A stretch of DNA of 14,592 nt from CAZFAT01 sp964517075 (GCA_964517075.1 CAZFAT010000168.1:1-14592); one strand, 5' to 3'; numbered from the stretch's first letter, positions 1-10,771 are shown. Notes: generated by a model from the letters alone, not told the origin. Program-made: numbers and translations.

Positions 1-70
1 GACGGCGTCTGCGCCTCAGCGGGCCAGGCAGCCATCAGCGCCAGCCCGAGCATCCAGGCGGCTCGGCGGG

Positions 71-74
<4 letters not shown>
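1..74 (-). CDS. N-terminal start of an exported protein, cut by the left window edge
   Basis: Only 24 codons are visible, reading MTRRAAWMLGLALMAAWPAE then AQTP. This is a classic Sec signal peptide: a basic n-region (TRR), a hydrophobic core of about 12 residues, and a likely signal peptidase I site after AEA. The ATG overlaps the stop of the upstream RND pump gene (ATGA, 4-base overlap), so translation is probably coupled and the product is probably part of the same metal-efflux system. By operon logic it could be the outer-membrane factor (CusC/TolC type) or the periplasmic adaptor (CusB type). The visible residues cannot separate these. The exported nature is well supported; the family is inference. 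Confidence 0.7.
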
Positions 75-3664
<3,590 letters not shown>

Positions 3665-3711
3665 GGATGTTCCAGGCCCCACCCCGACAAGAGAGACGAA
3701 TGGACATGCGG

Positions 3712-3738
3712 GCCCGCGCGCGTTGGTGACGCGCGGGC
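3712..3738 (-). promoter_or_regulatory. GC-only hairpin between the small Cys-rich gene and cusA
   Basis: A perfect 9-bp stem, GCCCGCGCG (3712-3720) with CGCGCGGGC (3730-3738), encloses a 9-base loop. It sits in the 123-base gap upstream of the cusA start. No T-run follows it in the minus-strand direction, so it is not a textbook intrinsic terminator. It could attenuate or stabilise the transcript between the two genes. The stem is seen; the role is inference, and GC-rich DNA yields such stems by chance. Confidence 0.3.
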
Positions 3739-3787
3739 GGTGGGCGGACAGCGAACCGGCGGTCTGACGCTCGGTCCGCGGAGGGTA

Positions 3788-4150
3788 TCAGATTCGGAGG
3801 GTCGTCAGGAGCGGAGGCTTCTCGAGAGACGCCCCAACCGCGGGATGCCGCGGGAGGAGGCCGGCGAAGCGACCTACGGCCGGAGCGTCAAGGGGTGCCG
3901 CCACGAGCGCGGCGTCATCGGTCGGTCCCGCGGCCGCGCGCCGCACCGCCTCGGGCAGTGCGTGGGCGGGCTCGACGAAATCGTCGCAACCATCCTGCCC
4001 AGCCGCGCGTAGGGCTGCGGAGGCGCCCGCCGGATGGCAGTCCGTCACGCCGGCCGCTTGCGGGCTGCACCTGACATCGCACAGGTGCGCCACCACAGGA
4101 GCGGCTGTCAGCGCCAAGACCATCGACAGGACAGCTGCGACACGGATCAC
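3788..4150 (-). CDS. Small secreted Cys-rich protein, putative metal-binding partner of the Cus system
   Basis: This is a 120-residue product if started at GTG 4150. The frame is open further upstream to a TTG at 4285, but the signal peptide (IRVAAVLSMVLALTAAPVVA) begins right at this GTG. Cleavage is likely after residue 21. The mature N-terminus carries HLCDVRC (Cys24, Cys28), then DCH (Cys38-His39) and DGCDD (Cys55), so four cysteines plus histidines lie in the first 35 mature residues. The rest is Ala/Pro-rich and without a recognisable fold, ending PPLLTTLRI. It precedes cusA on the same strand with a 123-base gap, so it is probably co-transcribed. Small Cys/His-rich exported proteins often lead metal-efflux operons (CzcI-like in position), but I cannot assign a named family. 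A periplasmic copper-binding or sensing role is inference. Confidence 0.65.
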   Translation of the reverse strand: MIRVAAVLSMVLALTAAPVVAHLCDVRCSPQAAGVTDCHPAGASAALRAAGQDGCDDFVEPAHALPEAVRRAAAGPTDDAALVAAPLDAPAVGRFAGLLPRHPAVGASLEKPPLLTTLRI

Positions 4151-4256
4151 GCCCCATGCCCAGCAAGGGATGTACCGACTGAGGGAGTGCGGTCTGGATT
4201 GGCGAACGGCGGGCGGCCATCTGCGCACCGCGTAGGATTTCGCAGCGGTCTGGCGA

Positions 4257-4285
4257 ATAGTCCGCACCCCGTGACGACCGGTCAA
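4257..4285 (-). promoter_or_regulatory. Candidate sigma70-like promoter for the copper-efflux operon
   Basis: On the minus strand TTGACC (4285-4280) is followed after 17 bases by GACTAT (4262-4257). The first box matches TTGACA at 5 of 6 positions, the second TATAAT at only 3 of 6. It lies about 105 bases ahead of the small protein's GTG and overlaps the end of the dipeptidase gene. I see no clear metal-regulator operator (no long dyad), so regulation is unresolved. Weak evidence. Confidence 0.22.
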
Positions 4286-5457
4286 GCGTCCGGCAGCACG
4301 GCGCGCATCACACGGAGGAAATTGCCGCCGACGATCAGGGCAATCTCGTCGTCCGTAAAACCCCGCTCGACCAGCAGGCCAATGAACGTCTCCCAGTGCT
4401 GCGCCATGGTCTGGGCCTCGACCTCGCTCAACCGCCGGCCGGGTTCGACGGGTCTACCTGGCTCCCAGCCGTAGTAGGGATGGCCGGCGTCGTGCCCGAG
4501 CCAGCCGATGCCGATGTGCTGGATGCCGACCGTCTTCGCGAGGTGCTCGCACTCGTCCGCGAGCACCCGATAGGGCACCTGTCCTTCGATGTAGCGGAGG
4601 CCAATCACGCCGCCCGTGGCGGCCACGGCCTTGACCTCCTCCGGCGTCAGCTCCAGCGCCTGGCTGGATTTCACGAACGGCACGATGTTCTGGTGCGTCG
4701 ACACGATCGGCTGCTTCGTGATCTCGGCGACGTGGAGCACGCCGTTCCTCGACAGGTGCGACACGCCGACCATCATCCCCAGCCGGTTCATCTCCTGCAC
4801 GACTTCCACGCCGAACGCCGAAAGCCGGCCGCCCATCTTGCCGCCGGCAATGCCGTCGCCCAGCATGTTCCGGAAGTTGTGCGTCAGTTGCAGGCCGCGC
4901 ACACCGAGGCGGAAGAAGTGGCGCAGCAGGGCCAGCCGCCGGTCGCGGTGATAGCCAGGGCTCGGATCGATCTGAATCGCCCCGCCGCCCTCGTGGTCCA
5001 GGAAGATCTGGACCTTGTCACGGTTGGGTGCCGCCGGCACGTCGGCCTTGGTGCGGATGATGGTCGCCCGGCCGTTCGTCTTCTCGATCTCGACCAGCAG
5101 CATATCGAGGACGCGCAGCGAGCCCTCGAGCAGGTGCTCGTCGCCGCCGCGCTGATCGACCGAATCGCCGCCCGCCGGCATGACGACGACGCTGTAACCA
5201 CCGTCGATCAGGCGCGGGACGAGGAAATCGCGCAGGGGCGAGTGTTGCTTCCGGTCCGACGATCGAAACCGATCGTTCAGCTCCCAGATGTCGCGATGGC
5301 CTTCGACGACGATGTAGTCGTGCGGCCGTCGACGCGCCTGGGCGCCTGCGGCACGCGGACGGAGTGCGCCGGCGGCGGCGGCGAGCGCGGTGGAGCGGGC
5401 GAGGAAGCTCCGGCGACTCAGCGTCATGGGCGTCTGTCGAACCCAGCGGCGGGTCAT
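4282..5457 (-). CDS. Tat-exported membrane dipeptidase, peptidase family M19
   Basis: This is a 391-residue zinc-dependent dipeptidase of the renal-dipeptidase family (TIM barrel), expected to hydrolyse dipeptides in the periplasm. The start at ATG 5457 overlaps the upstream stop (ATGA). A second ATG at 5427 (MTLSRRSFL) would also keep the signal. The N-terminus carries the twin-arginine motif SRRSFLA, a hydrophobic stretch and a probable cleavage site at AGA-QA near residue 40. Metal-site motifs in family order: HRD (His54, Asp56), DHEGGG (Glu156), LTHNFRN (about 191-197), GVSHLS (His234) and VSTHQN (His255). The C-terminal GGNFLRVM is also typical. The usual aspartate motif after strand 8 (IGSDFDG) reads IGWLGHDAG here, so the substrate-side acid is displaced to Asp323 or lost. 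Family membership is secure; activity on standard dipeptides is less so. Confidence 0.9.
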   Translation of the reverse strand: MTRRWVRQTPMTLSRRSFLARSTALAAAAGALRPRAAGAQARRRPHDYIVVEGHRDIWELNDRFRSSDRKQHSPLRDFLVPRLIDGGYSVVVMPAGGDSVDQRGGDEHLLEGSLRVLDMLLVEIEKTNGRATIIRTKADVPAAPNRDKVQIFLDHEGGGAIQIDPSPGYHRDRRLALLRHFFRLGVRGLQLTHNFRNMLGDGIAGGKMGGRLSAFGVEVVQEMNRLGMMVGVSHLSRNGVLHVAEITKQPIVSTHQNIVPFVKSSQALELTPEEVKAVAATGGVIGLRYIEGQVPYRVLADECEHLAKTVGIQHIGIGWLGHDAGHPYYGWEPGRPVEPGRRLSEVEAQTMAQHWETFIGLLVERGFTDDEIALIVGGNFLRVMRAVLPDA

Positions 5458-7613
5458 TTCGCCAGCGGATCGGGCCGCAACTGAAACCGCACGATCTTGC
5501 TGGTCGTCCCCGCGCCCGTTTCCATGTGGAAGGGCGCCCGCGTGCTGATCGTCGACCACAGCCCACGGCCCTTCCACCCGGCCTTGGGATCATCAATACG
5601 TCCGTCGAGCCACTTCGTGTAATACCCCGTCGGATACGGCACCCGCAGCGTCACCCACGTGCCGTCCTTCAGCGCCAGCAGGCCGTCGGCCGAGTTGCCC
5701 GTGCTGATAGGAATGTTCCGGCCGAGGCCGAACGTGTCGAACTGATCGACCCACGCGTAGTAGCTCGCACCCGCGCTGCCCGGATCCGTCACGCCCTTCA
5801 ATTGCGGCAGCGGTTCCACGTACAGCGTCCATCCTTCGGGACAGTGCTGGCCGGTGGCCTTCGGCCCATTCAGAGGCCCCTTGCACTTGCGGCGATCGAA
5901 GCTGGCGAGGTGCCCGCTCGCGAGCGCGACCCACGCGACGCCGTTGCGATCGACATCCATGCCGCGCGGCGAGAACGCCGGCGCCTTCGGGTCGTTGAAC
6001 GGTGGCTCGAACACTTCGATGAGCGCCGTCTCGCTGGGATTGGCGCCCGGCGTCAGACGGATCACGGCCCCTGGATAGCCAAGCGTCGATCCCCAGATGG
6101 ATCCATCGGGCGCCGGCGACACGGCGTAGAAGCCGCCGCCGTAGCGCCGGTCCCTGGTCGGATCGAGAGGCTCCTTCAGCTCCGTCCATGCGTCGCGCCG
6201 GCCGTTGCCGTTCGTGTCCATGATGAGCGGCGTCCAACCCTGCGATGCCGCCTCGTCGCCGGTGGCGTCGAACTGCTTCGTATTGAGCCAGCCGATGACC
6301 GCGCCGCCCCCGCTCGTCCACAGCGTGTTGTTGGCGTCTGCGGCAAACATCCGATGGTGCGTGCTGAAACACGTGCTGATGTGGGTGAGCTTCTGCGTCT
6401 TCGGGTCGTACACGGCGAGATGACGACTGGCACGGTCGACGGGATACACGCGCGCGGACGGGTGACTCGACCCGGCGCGGCAGAAGTCCGGATTGGCCGC
6501 CGGCCGGACGGCGGCCGTCAGCCACACGCGGCCGCGCTCGTCCAGCATCGGGTTGTGCACGTTGGCCTTGCTGGTCCAGATGGGTTCCGTGCCGAAGTAC
6601 GCCGACGGCGCCGTCATGGCGGGCGACGGCGGCTGGGTGGCCGGGTCGCGCACGGTCAGCGGAATGCGGCTCGCGGTGTGCGTCACCGGATCCAGCACCG
6701 GGAGGTAGTCCGCGCTCAGCTCGAGCGCCCCGTAGAGCGGCCCGTTCGCGTGCAGCGTGGGGTTGCGGCGGTCGGTCGACACCTCATCGTGCAGATAGGC
6801 CTTCGGGTCGGCCCAGTCCCACTGCGTGACGACGACGTTGCGCTCGATGCCCTGCGGGCGCGCGGGCGCGGGCGGGACCTCGCCGGCCGCGATGCGATCG
6901 GTCCAGTCGGCAAACATCCGCAGGGCGCGGTCGCGGCCCATCTGCCCGAGCCCCTGAATCATCTGCGCGCCGGCCTGGCCCGACTGCAGCCGCCGCTCCC
7001 AGGCCGCCATCGAGTTCGGGAACGTGCCCAGCACGGCGGGGATCTCGCGCGTGCCCTTCGTGCCCAGCCCGTGGCATGCGAAGCACGTGCCCGACTTGAG
7101 CACGCGCAGGAAATCACCCTGGCTTCTGAGGTTCGGGTTGATGCCGTTGCCCGTCGGGCCCGTGCCAGGGAATTCTTCCTTGCCGGGCACCTCCAGCAGC
7201 GAGAACCAGTGGCCCGCGGGATAGATCTCGGCGGCGGCGCGCGGCGACGCGGCCGGCTTCGCCGTCAGCGTCAGCACGCGTCCGCGGGCCGTGCGTGTTC
7301 TTGCCGAATCAGCCAGACCATAGCCCCGCGCCCAGACGTCGTAGGTGCCGGCCGGCAGGTCGGGCACGAGGAACCGGCCGCGGTCGTCCGTCACGACCGT
7401 GCGATTGAACGGCGTCTTGAGATCGCGTGTCTCGGCAATGACCCAGACGCCCGCTTCCGGGCCCTTCGGCCCCATCACCACGCCCGCGACATCGTCGGGG
7501 TCGACGGCGACGTCAGGCGCCTGAGCGAGGCCCACTTGACTGACCAGCACGGTCACCCAGAGAGCCAGGACGGTCACGGACACCGGCAACAGCCGAAGGA
7601 ATGGACGTGCCAT
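5454..7613 (-). CDS. Secreted haem c protein with carboxypeptidase-regulatory-like domain and Vgb-like beta-propeller
   Basis: This is a 719-residue exported protein. Residues 1-31 form a Sec signal peptide (cleavage near GLA-QA). About 40-120 is a carboxypeptidase-regulatory-like (Ig-type) domain with the typical DDRGRFLVPDLPAGTYDVWARGYG. CFACH at 177-181 is a c-type haem attachment site in a short cytochrome-like segment (about 160-250). From about 255 to the end, repeated blades such as NPMLDERGRVWLTA, SPAPDGSIWGS, GMDVDRNGVAWVAL and LLALKDGTWVTL resemble virginiamycin B lyase/SMP-30 type propellers. A good Shine-Dalgarno (GGGAGG, 9 bases from ATG 7613) decides the start. The stop overlaps the ATG of the M19 dipeptidase, so the two are co-translated. 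The likely location is the periplasm or cell surface. The reaction is unknown; a role in electron transfer or oxidation of a small molecule is inference. Confidence 0.85.
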   Translation of the reverse strand: MARPFLRLLPVSVTVLALWVTVLVSQVGLAQAPDVAVDPDDVAGVVMGPKGPEAGVWVIAETRDLKTPFNRTVVTDDRGRFLVPDLPAGTYDVWARGYGLADSARTRTARGRVLTLTAKPAASPRAAAEIYPAGHWFSLLEVPGKEEFPGTGPTGNGINPNLRSQGDFLRVLKSGTCFACHGLGTKGTREIPAVLGTFPNSMAAWERRLQSGQAGAQMIQGLGQMGRDRALRMFADWTDRIAAGEVPPAPARPQGIERNVVVTQWDWADPKAYLHDEVSTDRRNPTLHANGPLYGALELSADYLPVLDPVTHTASRIPLTVRDPATQPPSPAMTAPSAYFGTEPIWTSKANVHNPMLDERGRVWLTAAVRPAANPDFCRAGSSHPSARVYPVDRASRHLAVYDPKTQKLTHISTCFSTHHRMFAADANNTLWTSGGGAVIGWLNTKQFDATGDEAASQGWTPLIMDTNGNGRRDAWTELKEPLDPTRDRRYGGGFYAVSPAPDGSIWGSTLGYPGAVIRLTPGANPSETALIEVFEPPFNDPKAPAFSPRGMDVDRNGVAWVALASGHLASFDRRKCKGPLNGPKATGQHCPEGWTLYVEPLPQLKGVTDPGSAGASYYAWVDQFDTFGLGRNIPISTGNSADGLLALKDGTWVTLRVPYPTGYYTKWLDGRIDDPKAGWKGRGLWSTISTRAPFHMETGAGTTSKIVRFQLRPDPLAK

Positions 7614-7622
7614 GGGAAAGGG

Positions 7623-7628
7623 CCTCCC
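7623..7628 (-). promoter_or_regulatory. Ribosome binding site of the haem c/propeller gene
   Basis: The minus strand reads GGGAGG, 9 bases ahead of ATG 7613. It fixes the start of the cytochrome/propeller gene. It is one of the few clear Shine-Dalgarno sites in the window. Confidence 0.65.
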
Positions 7629-7700
7629 GAGCCGACACCATCAGTCACGTGAACTGGTTGACCGCATCATCGCGCCGAACGGGGACGGCGGCAACCCTGT

Positions 7701-7952
7701 TCAGGCGCGTCGCTTCGTCAGCATTCGATAGGCAGCGAGCAGGATGATGGCGCCGACGATCGAGGCGATCCATCCGGCCGGCTGACCCGGCTGGTACCAC
7801 CCGAGCGCCTGGCCCAGGTAGCTGCCGACGAACGCGCCCGCAATGCCGATGAGAATCGTGACGATGATGCCGCCCGGGTCGTCGCCCGGCATGAGGAGCT
7901 TTGCGACAGCGCCGATGATGAGCCCGGACACCAGCCAGGAAATCACGGTCAT
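7701..7952 (-). CDS. GlsB/YeaQ/YmgE-family (transglycosylase-associated) small membrane protein
   Basis: This is an 83-residue integral membrane protein of the GlsB/YeaQ/YmgE family. Three hydrophobic helices lie at about 2-20, 28-50 and 59-78, with a basic C-terminus (TKRRA). The loop motif KLLMPGDDPGG after helix 1 and the glycine-rich helix 2 (ILIGIAGAFVGSYLG) are the family hallmarks. I start at ATG 7952, not at the open frame's upstream ATG (8093), because GGAGGT lies 6 bases ahead and the family's usual length is about 80-90 residues. Family members are linked to general or envelope stress; the biochemical role is not known. It ends 87 bases before the cytochrome gene on the same strand, so read-through is possible but it may be its own unit. 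Confidence 0.93.
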   Translation of the reverse strand: MTVISWLVSGLIIGAVAKLLMPGDDPGGIIVTILIGIAGAFVGSYLGQALGWYQPGQPAGWIASIVGAIILLAAYRMLTKRRA

Positions 7953-7958
7953 GACACC

Positions 7959-7964
7959 ACCTCC
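7959..7964 (-). promoter_or_regulatory. Strong Shine-Dalgarno of the GlsB-like gene
   Basis: GGAGGT on the minus strand sits 6 bases ahead of ATG 7952. It is the best ribosome binding site in the window. It rules out the longer upstream start and suggests high expression. Confidence 0.75.
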
Positions 7965-8073
7965 GATGCTGGGGGTGGCCCGAAGTGTATGCCCGAACGC
8001 GGACCAACGCCATCCTGGATCGACCGGCCCGGCCGCTGACGGATCGACCTTCCCGAACAACGTCGCGGGCGGA

Positions 8074-8150
8074 AATTGACGATTGTTGATCACCTCAGTG
8101 ACGATTGAATTGTTGATGGCGATTGAGGATTGATGATTTGGATTGATGAT
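8074..8150. repeat. Degenerate GATTGATGAT-type intergenic repeat tract
   Basis: Short imperfect units built on GATTGATGAT follow each other: GATTGTTGAT (8081-8090), GATTGAATTGTTGAT (8103-8117), GATTGAGGATTGATGAT (8121-8137) and GATTGATGAT (8141-8150), with GACGATTG variants between. The tract is clearly AT-richer than its surroundings. It fills the gap between the GlsB-like gene's leader and the kinase gene's stop. From memory, similar ATTGATGATT tracts recur between genes in some Acidobacteriota; here only this copy is visible. Function unknown. Confidence 0.65.
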
Positions 8151-8165
8151 CGAGAGCCGGCGTCG

Positions 8166-9704
8166 TCAGGCGGACAGGCACTCGCCCAGGCTCGCAGCGG
8201 CTGACTGACGCACATCGTCCGGGGCGCCTGACGCGTCGATCCGGTGCCACGTGATCGAGCGTGGCGAGCGCGCGAGCTGCTGGCGCAGGACGTCGGCGTC
8301 GGCATCCGAGGGGTCGTGTTGCCGCCTCTCGACGCGATCGAGCAGCACCGCAGCCGGCGCGTCCAACCACAGACCCGCGAACGGCACGCCGGCCGCTGTC
8401 GCGACACCCGCGATGGCATCGCGTTCGGTCGCGTCCGCGTACACGGCGTCGACAATCACGCTGTGGCCGCCGCGAACGACACGACCGGCACGGTCGGCAA
8501 GGCTGGCGTAGACGCGTGACGAAGCCGCGGGCGTGTAGCCTTCAAGGCCGAGTCGTTCGACGACCGGCATGTCGAAGAGCTGCTTGCGGACTTCGTCACT
8601 GCGCAGCACGACGGCACCTGGCGGTGCGCCGACTGAGGGGGCGAGCGCCAGCGCCAGCGTCGACTTGCCCGACCCCGACAGGCCGCCCACGGCCATGAGA
8701 CACGGCCGCGCAGGCTGCAGCAGCCGCTCCGCCATCACGAGGTACTCGCGGGCGAGCGTCTGGAATGCGTCGCGGCGGCTCGGTTCCTGCTGGAACCCTG
8801 CCGCTGTCGCACTCGTCTTGGCCCGGACCGCCGCACGGCAGGAGAGGAACAGCGGCAGCAGGCCGAGGTCGTCGAGATCGCCGGTTTCCAGCAGATACCG
8901 GTTCCACACGGCATTGGCGTGGCGCGGCAGGTTCCGGCGCCACAGGTCCATGAGCAGGAACGCCAGATCGTAGAGCACGTCCGTGCACGCAATCCGATCG
9001 TTGAACTCCACGGCGTCGAACAGCGTCGGCCGGCCGTCGAGACGGACGATGTTCCGCAGGTGCAGATCGCCGTGGCACTGGCGGACGAACCCCGCCTCGC
9101 GGCGGCGATCGAGCGCGGCGGCATGGCGATCGAGCGCGCCCAGGGCGCGCTCGGTCACCCGCCGCGCGAGTGCCGGATCGAGACCACTTGCCTCGGCGAA
9201 TCCGGCGCGGTTGCCTTCGATGACCCACCGCAGGCCGGCAGCGCCCCCATGGTCCGGCCGGCGATCCGCCTGGCGGTGAAACGCGGCGATGGCGGCGGCG
9301 AGCGGCGGCATCAGATCGAGATCCAGCCGACCGGACTCGGCCAGCCGATCGAAGAGGCCGTCCTGATCGAAGCGGTTCATCGCGATGAGCCAGTCCACGG
9401 CGGCCCCCTCGCCGCCGAGGGCGAGCCGTTCCCCCCTGCCGCGTGTGACCGCCACGACGCCACGATAGATGGTGGGCGCGGTGCGGCGGTTGAGGGCGAC
9501 CTCGGCCTCGCACAGGACGCGGCGCCGGTCCGGCGTCGATCCGTCGAAGTAGTCGAACAGGACCGCGCGCTTCAGCTTGTACGCGCGGTCACCGGCGAGA
9601 AACACGACGGCGGTGTGTGTGTCGATCCGCTCGACAGGGGCGCCGCCGTGGGTGGCCGGCGACATCAGCAGGTCGATGACAGGCGCCTGGTCTTCAGTCA
9701 TCAT
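8166..9704 (-). CDS. Bifunctional aminoglycoside-phosphotransferase-fold / P-loop kinase protein
   Basis: This is a 512-residue two-domain protein from ATG 9704. GGAG lies 10 bases ahead; a second ATG follows directly at 9701. Residues about 20-325 are an APH-type kinase fold: AYKLKR (candidate ATP lysine 43 or 45), the catalytic loop HGDLHLRNI at 211-219 (Asp213, Asn218) and the metal-binding LFDAVEFND (Asp230). Residues about 335-512 are a P-loop kinase of the AAA_33/zeta-toxin-like type: Walker A GGLSGSGKST at 340-349 (Lys347), LRSDEVRK at 368-374, a Walker-B-like VIVDA and a basic lid segment (DRVERRQ). The architecture matches a family commonly annotated as bifunctional aminoglycoside phosphotransferase/ATP-binding protein. 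Both domains look intact. The natural substrate is not known, and antibiotic resistance should not be assumed. It starts back to back with the polymerase gene. Confidence 0.88.
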   Translation of the reverse strand: MMTEDQAPVIDLLMSPATHGGAPVERIDTHTAVVFLAGDRAYKLKRAVLFDYFDGSTPDRRRVLCEAEVALNRRTAPTIYRGVVAVTRGRGERLALGGEGAAVDWLIAMNRFDQDGLFDRLAESGRLDLDLMPPLAAAIAAFHRQADRRPDHGGAAGLRWVIEGNRAGFAEASGLDPALARRVTERALGALDRHAAALDRRREAGFVRQCHGDLHLRNIVRLDGRPTLFDAVEFNDRIACTDVLYDLAFLLMDLWRRNLPRHANAVWNRYLLETGDLDDLGLLPLFLSCRAAVRAKTSATAAGFQQEPSRRDAFQTLAREYLVMAERLLQPARPCLMAVGGLSGSGKSTLALALAPSVGAPPGAVVLRSDEVRKQLFDMPVVERLGLEGYTPAASSRVYASLADRAGRVVRGGHSVIVDAVYADATERDAIAGVATAAGVPFAGLWLDAPAAVLLDRVERRQHDPSDADADVLRQQLARSPRSITWHRIDASGAPDDVRQSAAASLGECLSA

Positions 9705-9718
9705 CGAACGACCACTCC
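9705..9718. promoter_or_regulatory. 14-base divergent gap between kinase and polymerase starts
   Basis: The minus-strand kinase start (9704) and the plus-strand polymerase start (9719) are separated by 14 bases. The kinase Shine-Dalgarno GGAG (9718-9715) abuts the polymerase ATG. At least one promoter must therefore lie inside the opposite gene. No clear Shine-Dalgarno precedes the polymerase ATG. Confidence 0.55.
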
Positions 9719-10771
9719 ATGCCCACGCGCGCACCCGTCGAACACGTCTCGGTCGCCGGCCGCGACGTCTCGGTGACCAATCCCGACAAGGTCCTCTTCC
9801 CCGCGCTTGGCGTCACGAAGCGCGATCTCGTGCAGTACTACCTGAGTGTCGCCGATGGGGCGCTCGGCGGGGCGGGGCATCGCCCGAACATCCTGGTGCG
9901 TCATCCGAACGGCATCGGCGGCGAGTTCTTCTACCAGAAGCGGGCACCAGCCAGCCGACCCCCCTGGATTGACGTGGTCACGATCCGTTTTCCGTCCGGC
10001 CGGACGGCCGATGAGGTCGTGCCGCGCGACGCGGCGGCCCTCGCCTGGATGGCCAATCTGGCCTGCCTGGAGCTGCACCCGCACCCGGTCCGCGCCGACG
10101 ACCTCGACCATCCCGACGAGCTGCGTGTCGATCTCGATCCCGTGCCCGGCGTGCCATGGACGCAGGTCCGCACGGTCGCCGGCGTCGTGCGCACCGTGCT
10201 GGCGGACGCCGGGCTCGAGGGCTGGCCGAAGACGTCGGGCCGCCGCGGCATGCACATCTACGTGAGGATCCGCCGCGAGTGGACGTTTCACGAGGTCCGC
10301 CGGTCGGCGCTCGCGCTCGCCCGCGAGGTCGAACGCCGCCTCCCGGCGCTCGCCACGAGCAAGTGGTGGAAGGAGGAACGGCACGGGGTCTTCGTGGACT
10401 ACAACCAGAACGCGAAGGATCGCACGATTGCGGCCGCCTATTCCGTACGGCCGACCGATGACGCGCGCGTGTCGGCGCCCCTCGACTGGGCCGAGGTGCC
10501 CGACTGCGACCCCGCCGACTTCACGCTGAAGACGATGCCGGCGCGGTGCGCGGCGCGCGGCCATCTACACGCGCGCATGGACGACGGCGCGGGGTCGCTC
10601 GAGCCCCTGCTCGAGCTCTCCGCACGGCAGGAGCGCGAGGGCCAGGGTGACGCGCCCTGGCCGCCGCACTACGAGAAACAGGAGGGCGAACCGCCACGCG
10701 TCCAGCCCTCGCGCCGTCGTGCCGCGCCAGCATCGACCAATCGGCGTCGGGTGTCGACGAAATCGCGGTGA
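9719..10771 (+). CDS. ligD: Stand-alone LigD-type polymerase/primase domain protein (NHEJ)
   Basis: This is a 350-residue archaeo-eukaryotic-primase-fold polymerase, equivalent to the polymerase domain of bacterial LigD, which fills gaps with nucleotides during Ku-dependent end joining. Hallmarks in order: TNPDKVLFPALGVTKRDLV (20-38), the lipid-free acidic pair in RVDLDPVPG (Asp138, Asp140), TSGRRGMHIYV (His179), and VFVDYNQNAKDRTIAAAYS (225-242; Asp227), supplying the third catalytic acid and the nucleotide-binding region. The domain ends near 290. A basic, low-complexity tail follows (RRRAAPASTNRRR). No ligase or phosphoesterase domain is attached, unlike the full LigD of Pseudomonas or Mycobacterium; a separate ligase gene lies convergent 30 bases away. 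The ATG lacks a clear Shine-Dalgarno but fits the family N-terminus. The ligD symbol is used in the domain sense only. Confidence 0.93.
   Translation: MPTRAPVEHVSVAGRDVSVTNPDKVLFPALGVTKRDLVQYYLSVADGALGGAGHRPNILVRHPNGIGGEFFYQKRAPASRPPWIDVVTIRFPSGRTADEVVPRDAAALAWMANLACLELHPHPVRADDLDHPDELRVDLDPVPGVPWTQVRTVAGVVRTVLADAGLEGWPKTSGRRGMHIYVRIRREWTFHEVRRSALALAREVERRLPALATSKWWKEERHGVFVDYNQNAKDRTIAAAYSVRPTDDARVSAPLDWAEVPDCDPADFTLKTMPARCAARGHLHARMDDGAGSLEPLLELSARQEREGQGDAPWPPHYEKQEGEPPRVQPSRRRAAPASTNRRRVSTKSR

Noticed and set aside
7646..7651. CACGTG palindrome upstream of the haem c gene
   Set aside because: A single 6-base palindrome is expected by chance, and no second half or known bacterial regulator supports it.
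5364..7652. A 762-codon open frame on the plus strand across the haem c/propeller gene
   Set aside because: It is an Arg-rich, low-complexity translation antisense to a gene with clear domains. It has no ribosome binding site or family motif.
7677..7702. Stem GAACGGGG/CCCTGTTC near the GlsB-like gene's stop
   Set aside because: In the minus-strand transcript the stem has an A-C mismatch, and no T-run follows, so it is too weak to call a terminator.
8074..8150. CRISPR-like array
   Set aside because: The units are short, degenerate and lack uniform spacers, and no cas gene is nearby.
8166..9704. Aminoglycoside resistance gene
   Set aside because: The APH fold alone does not show drug specificity, and the fused P-loop domain marks a different, uncharacterised family.
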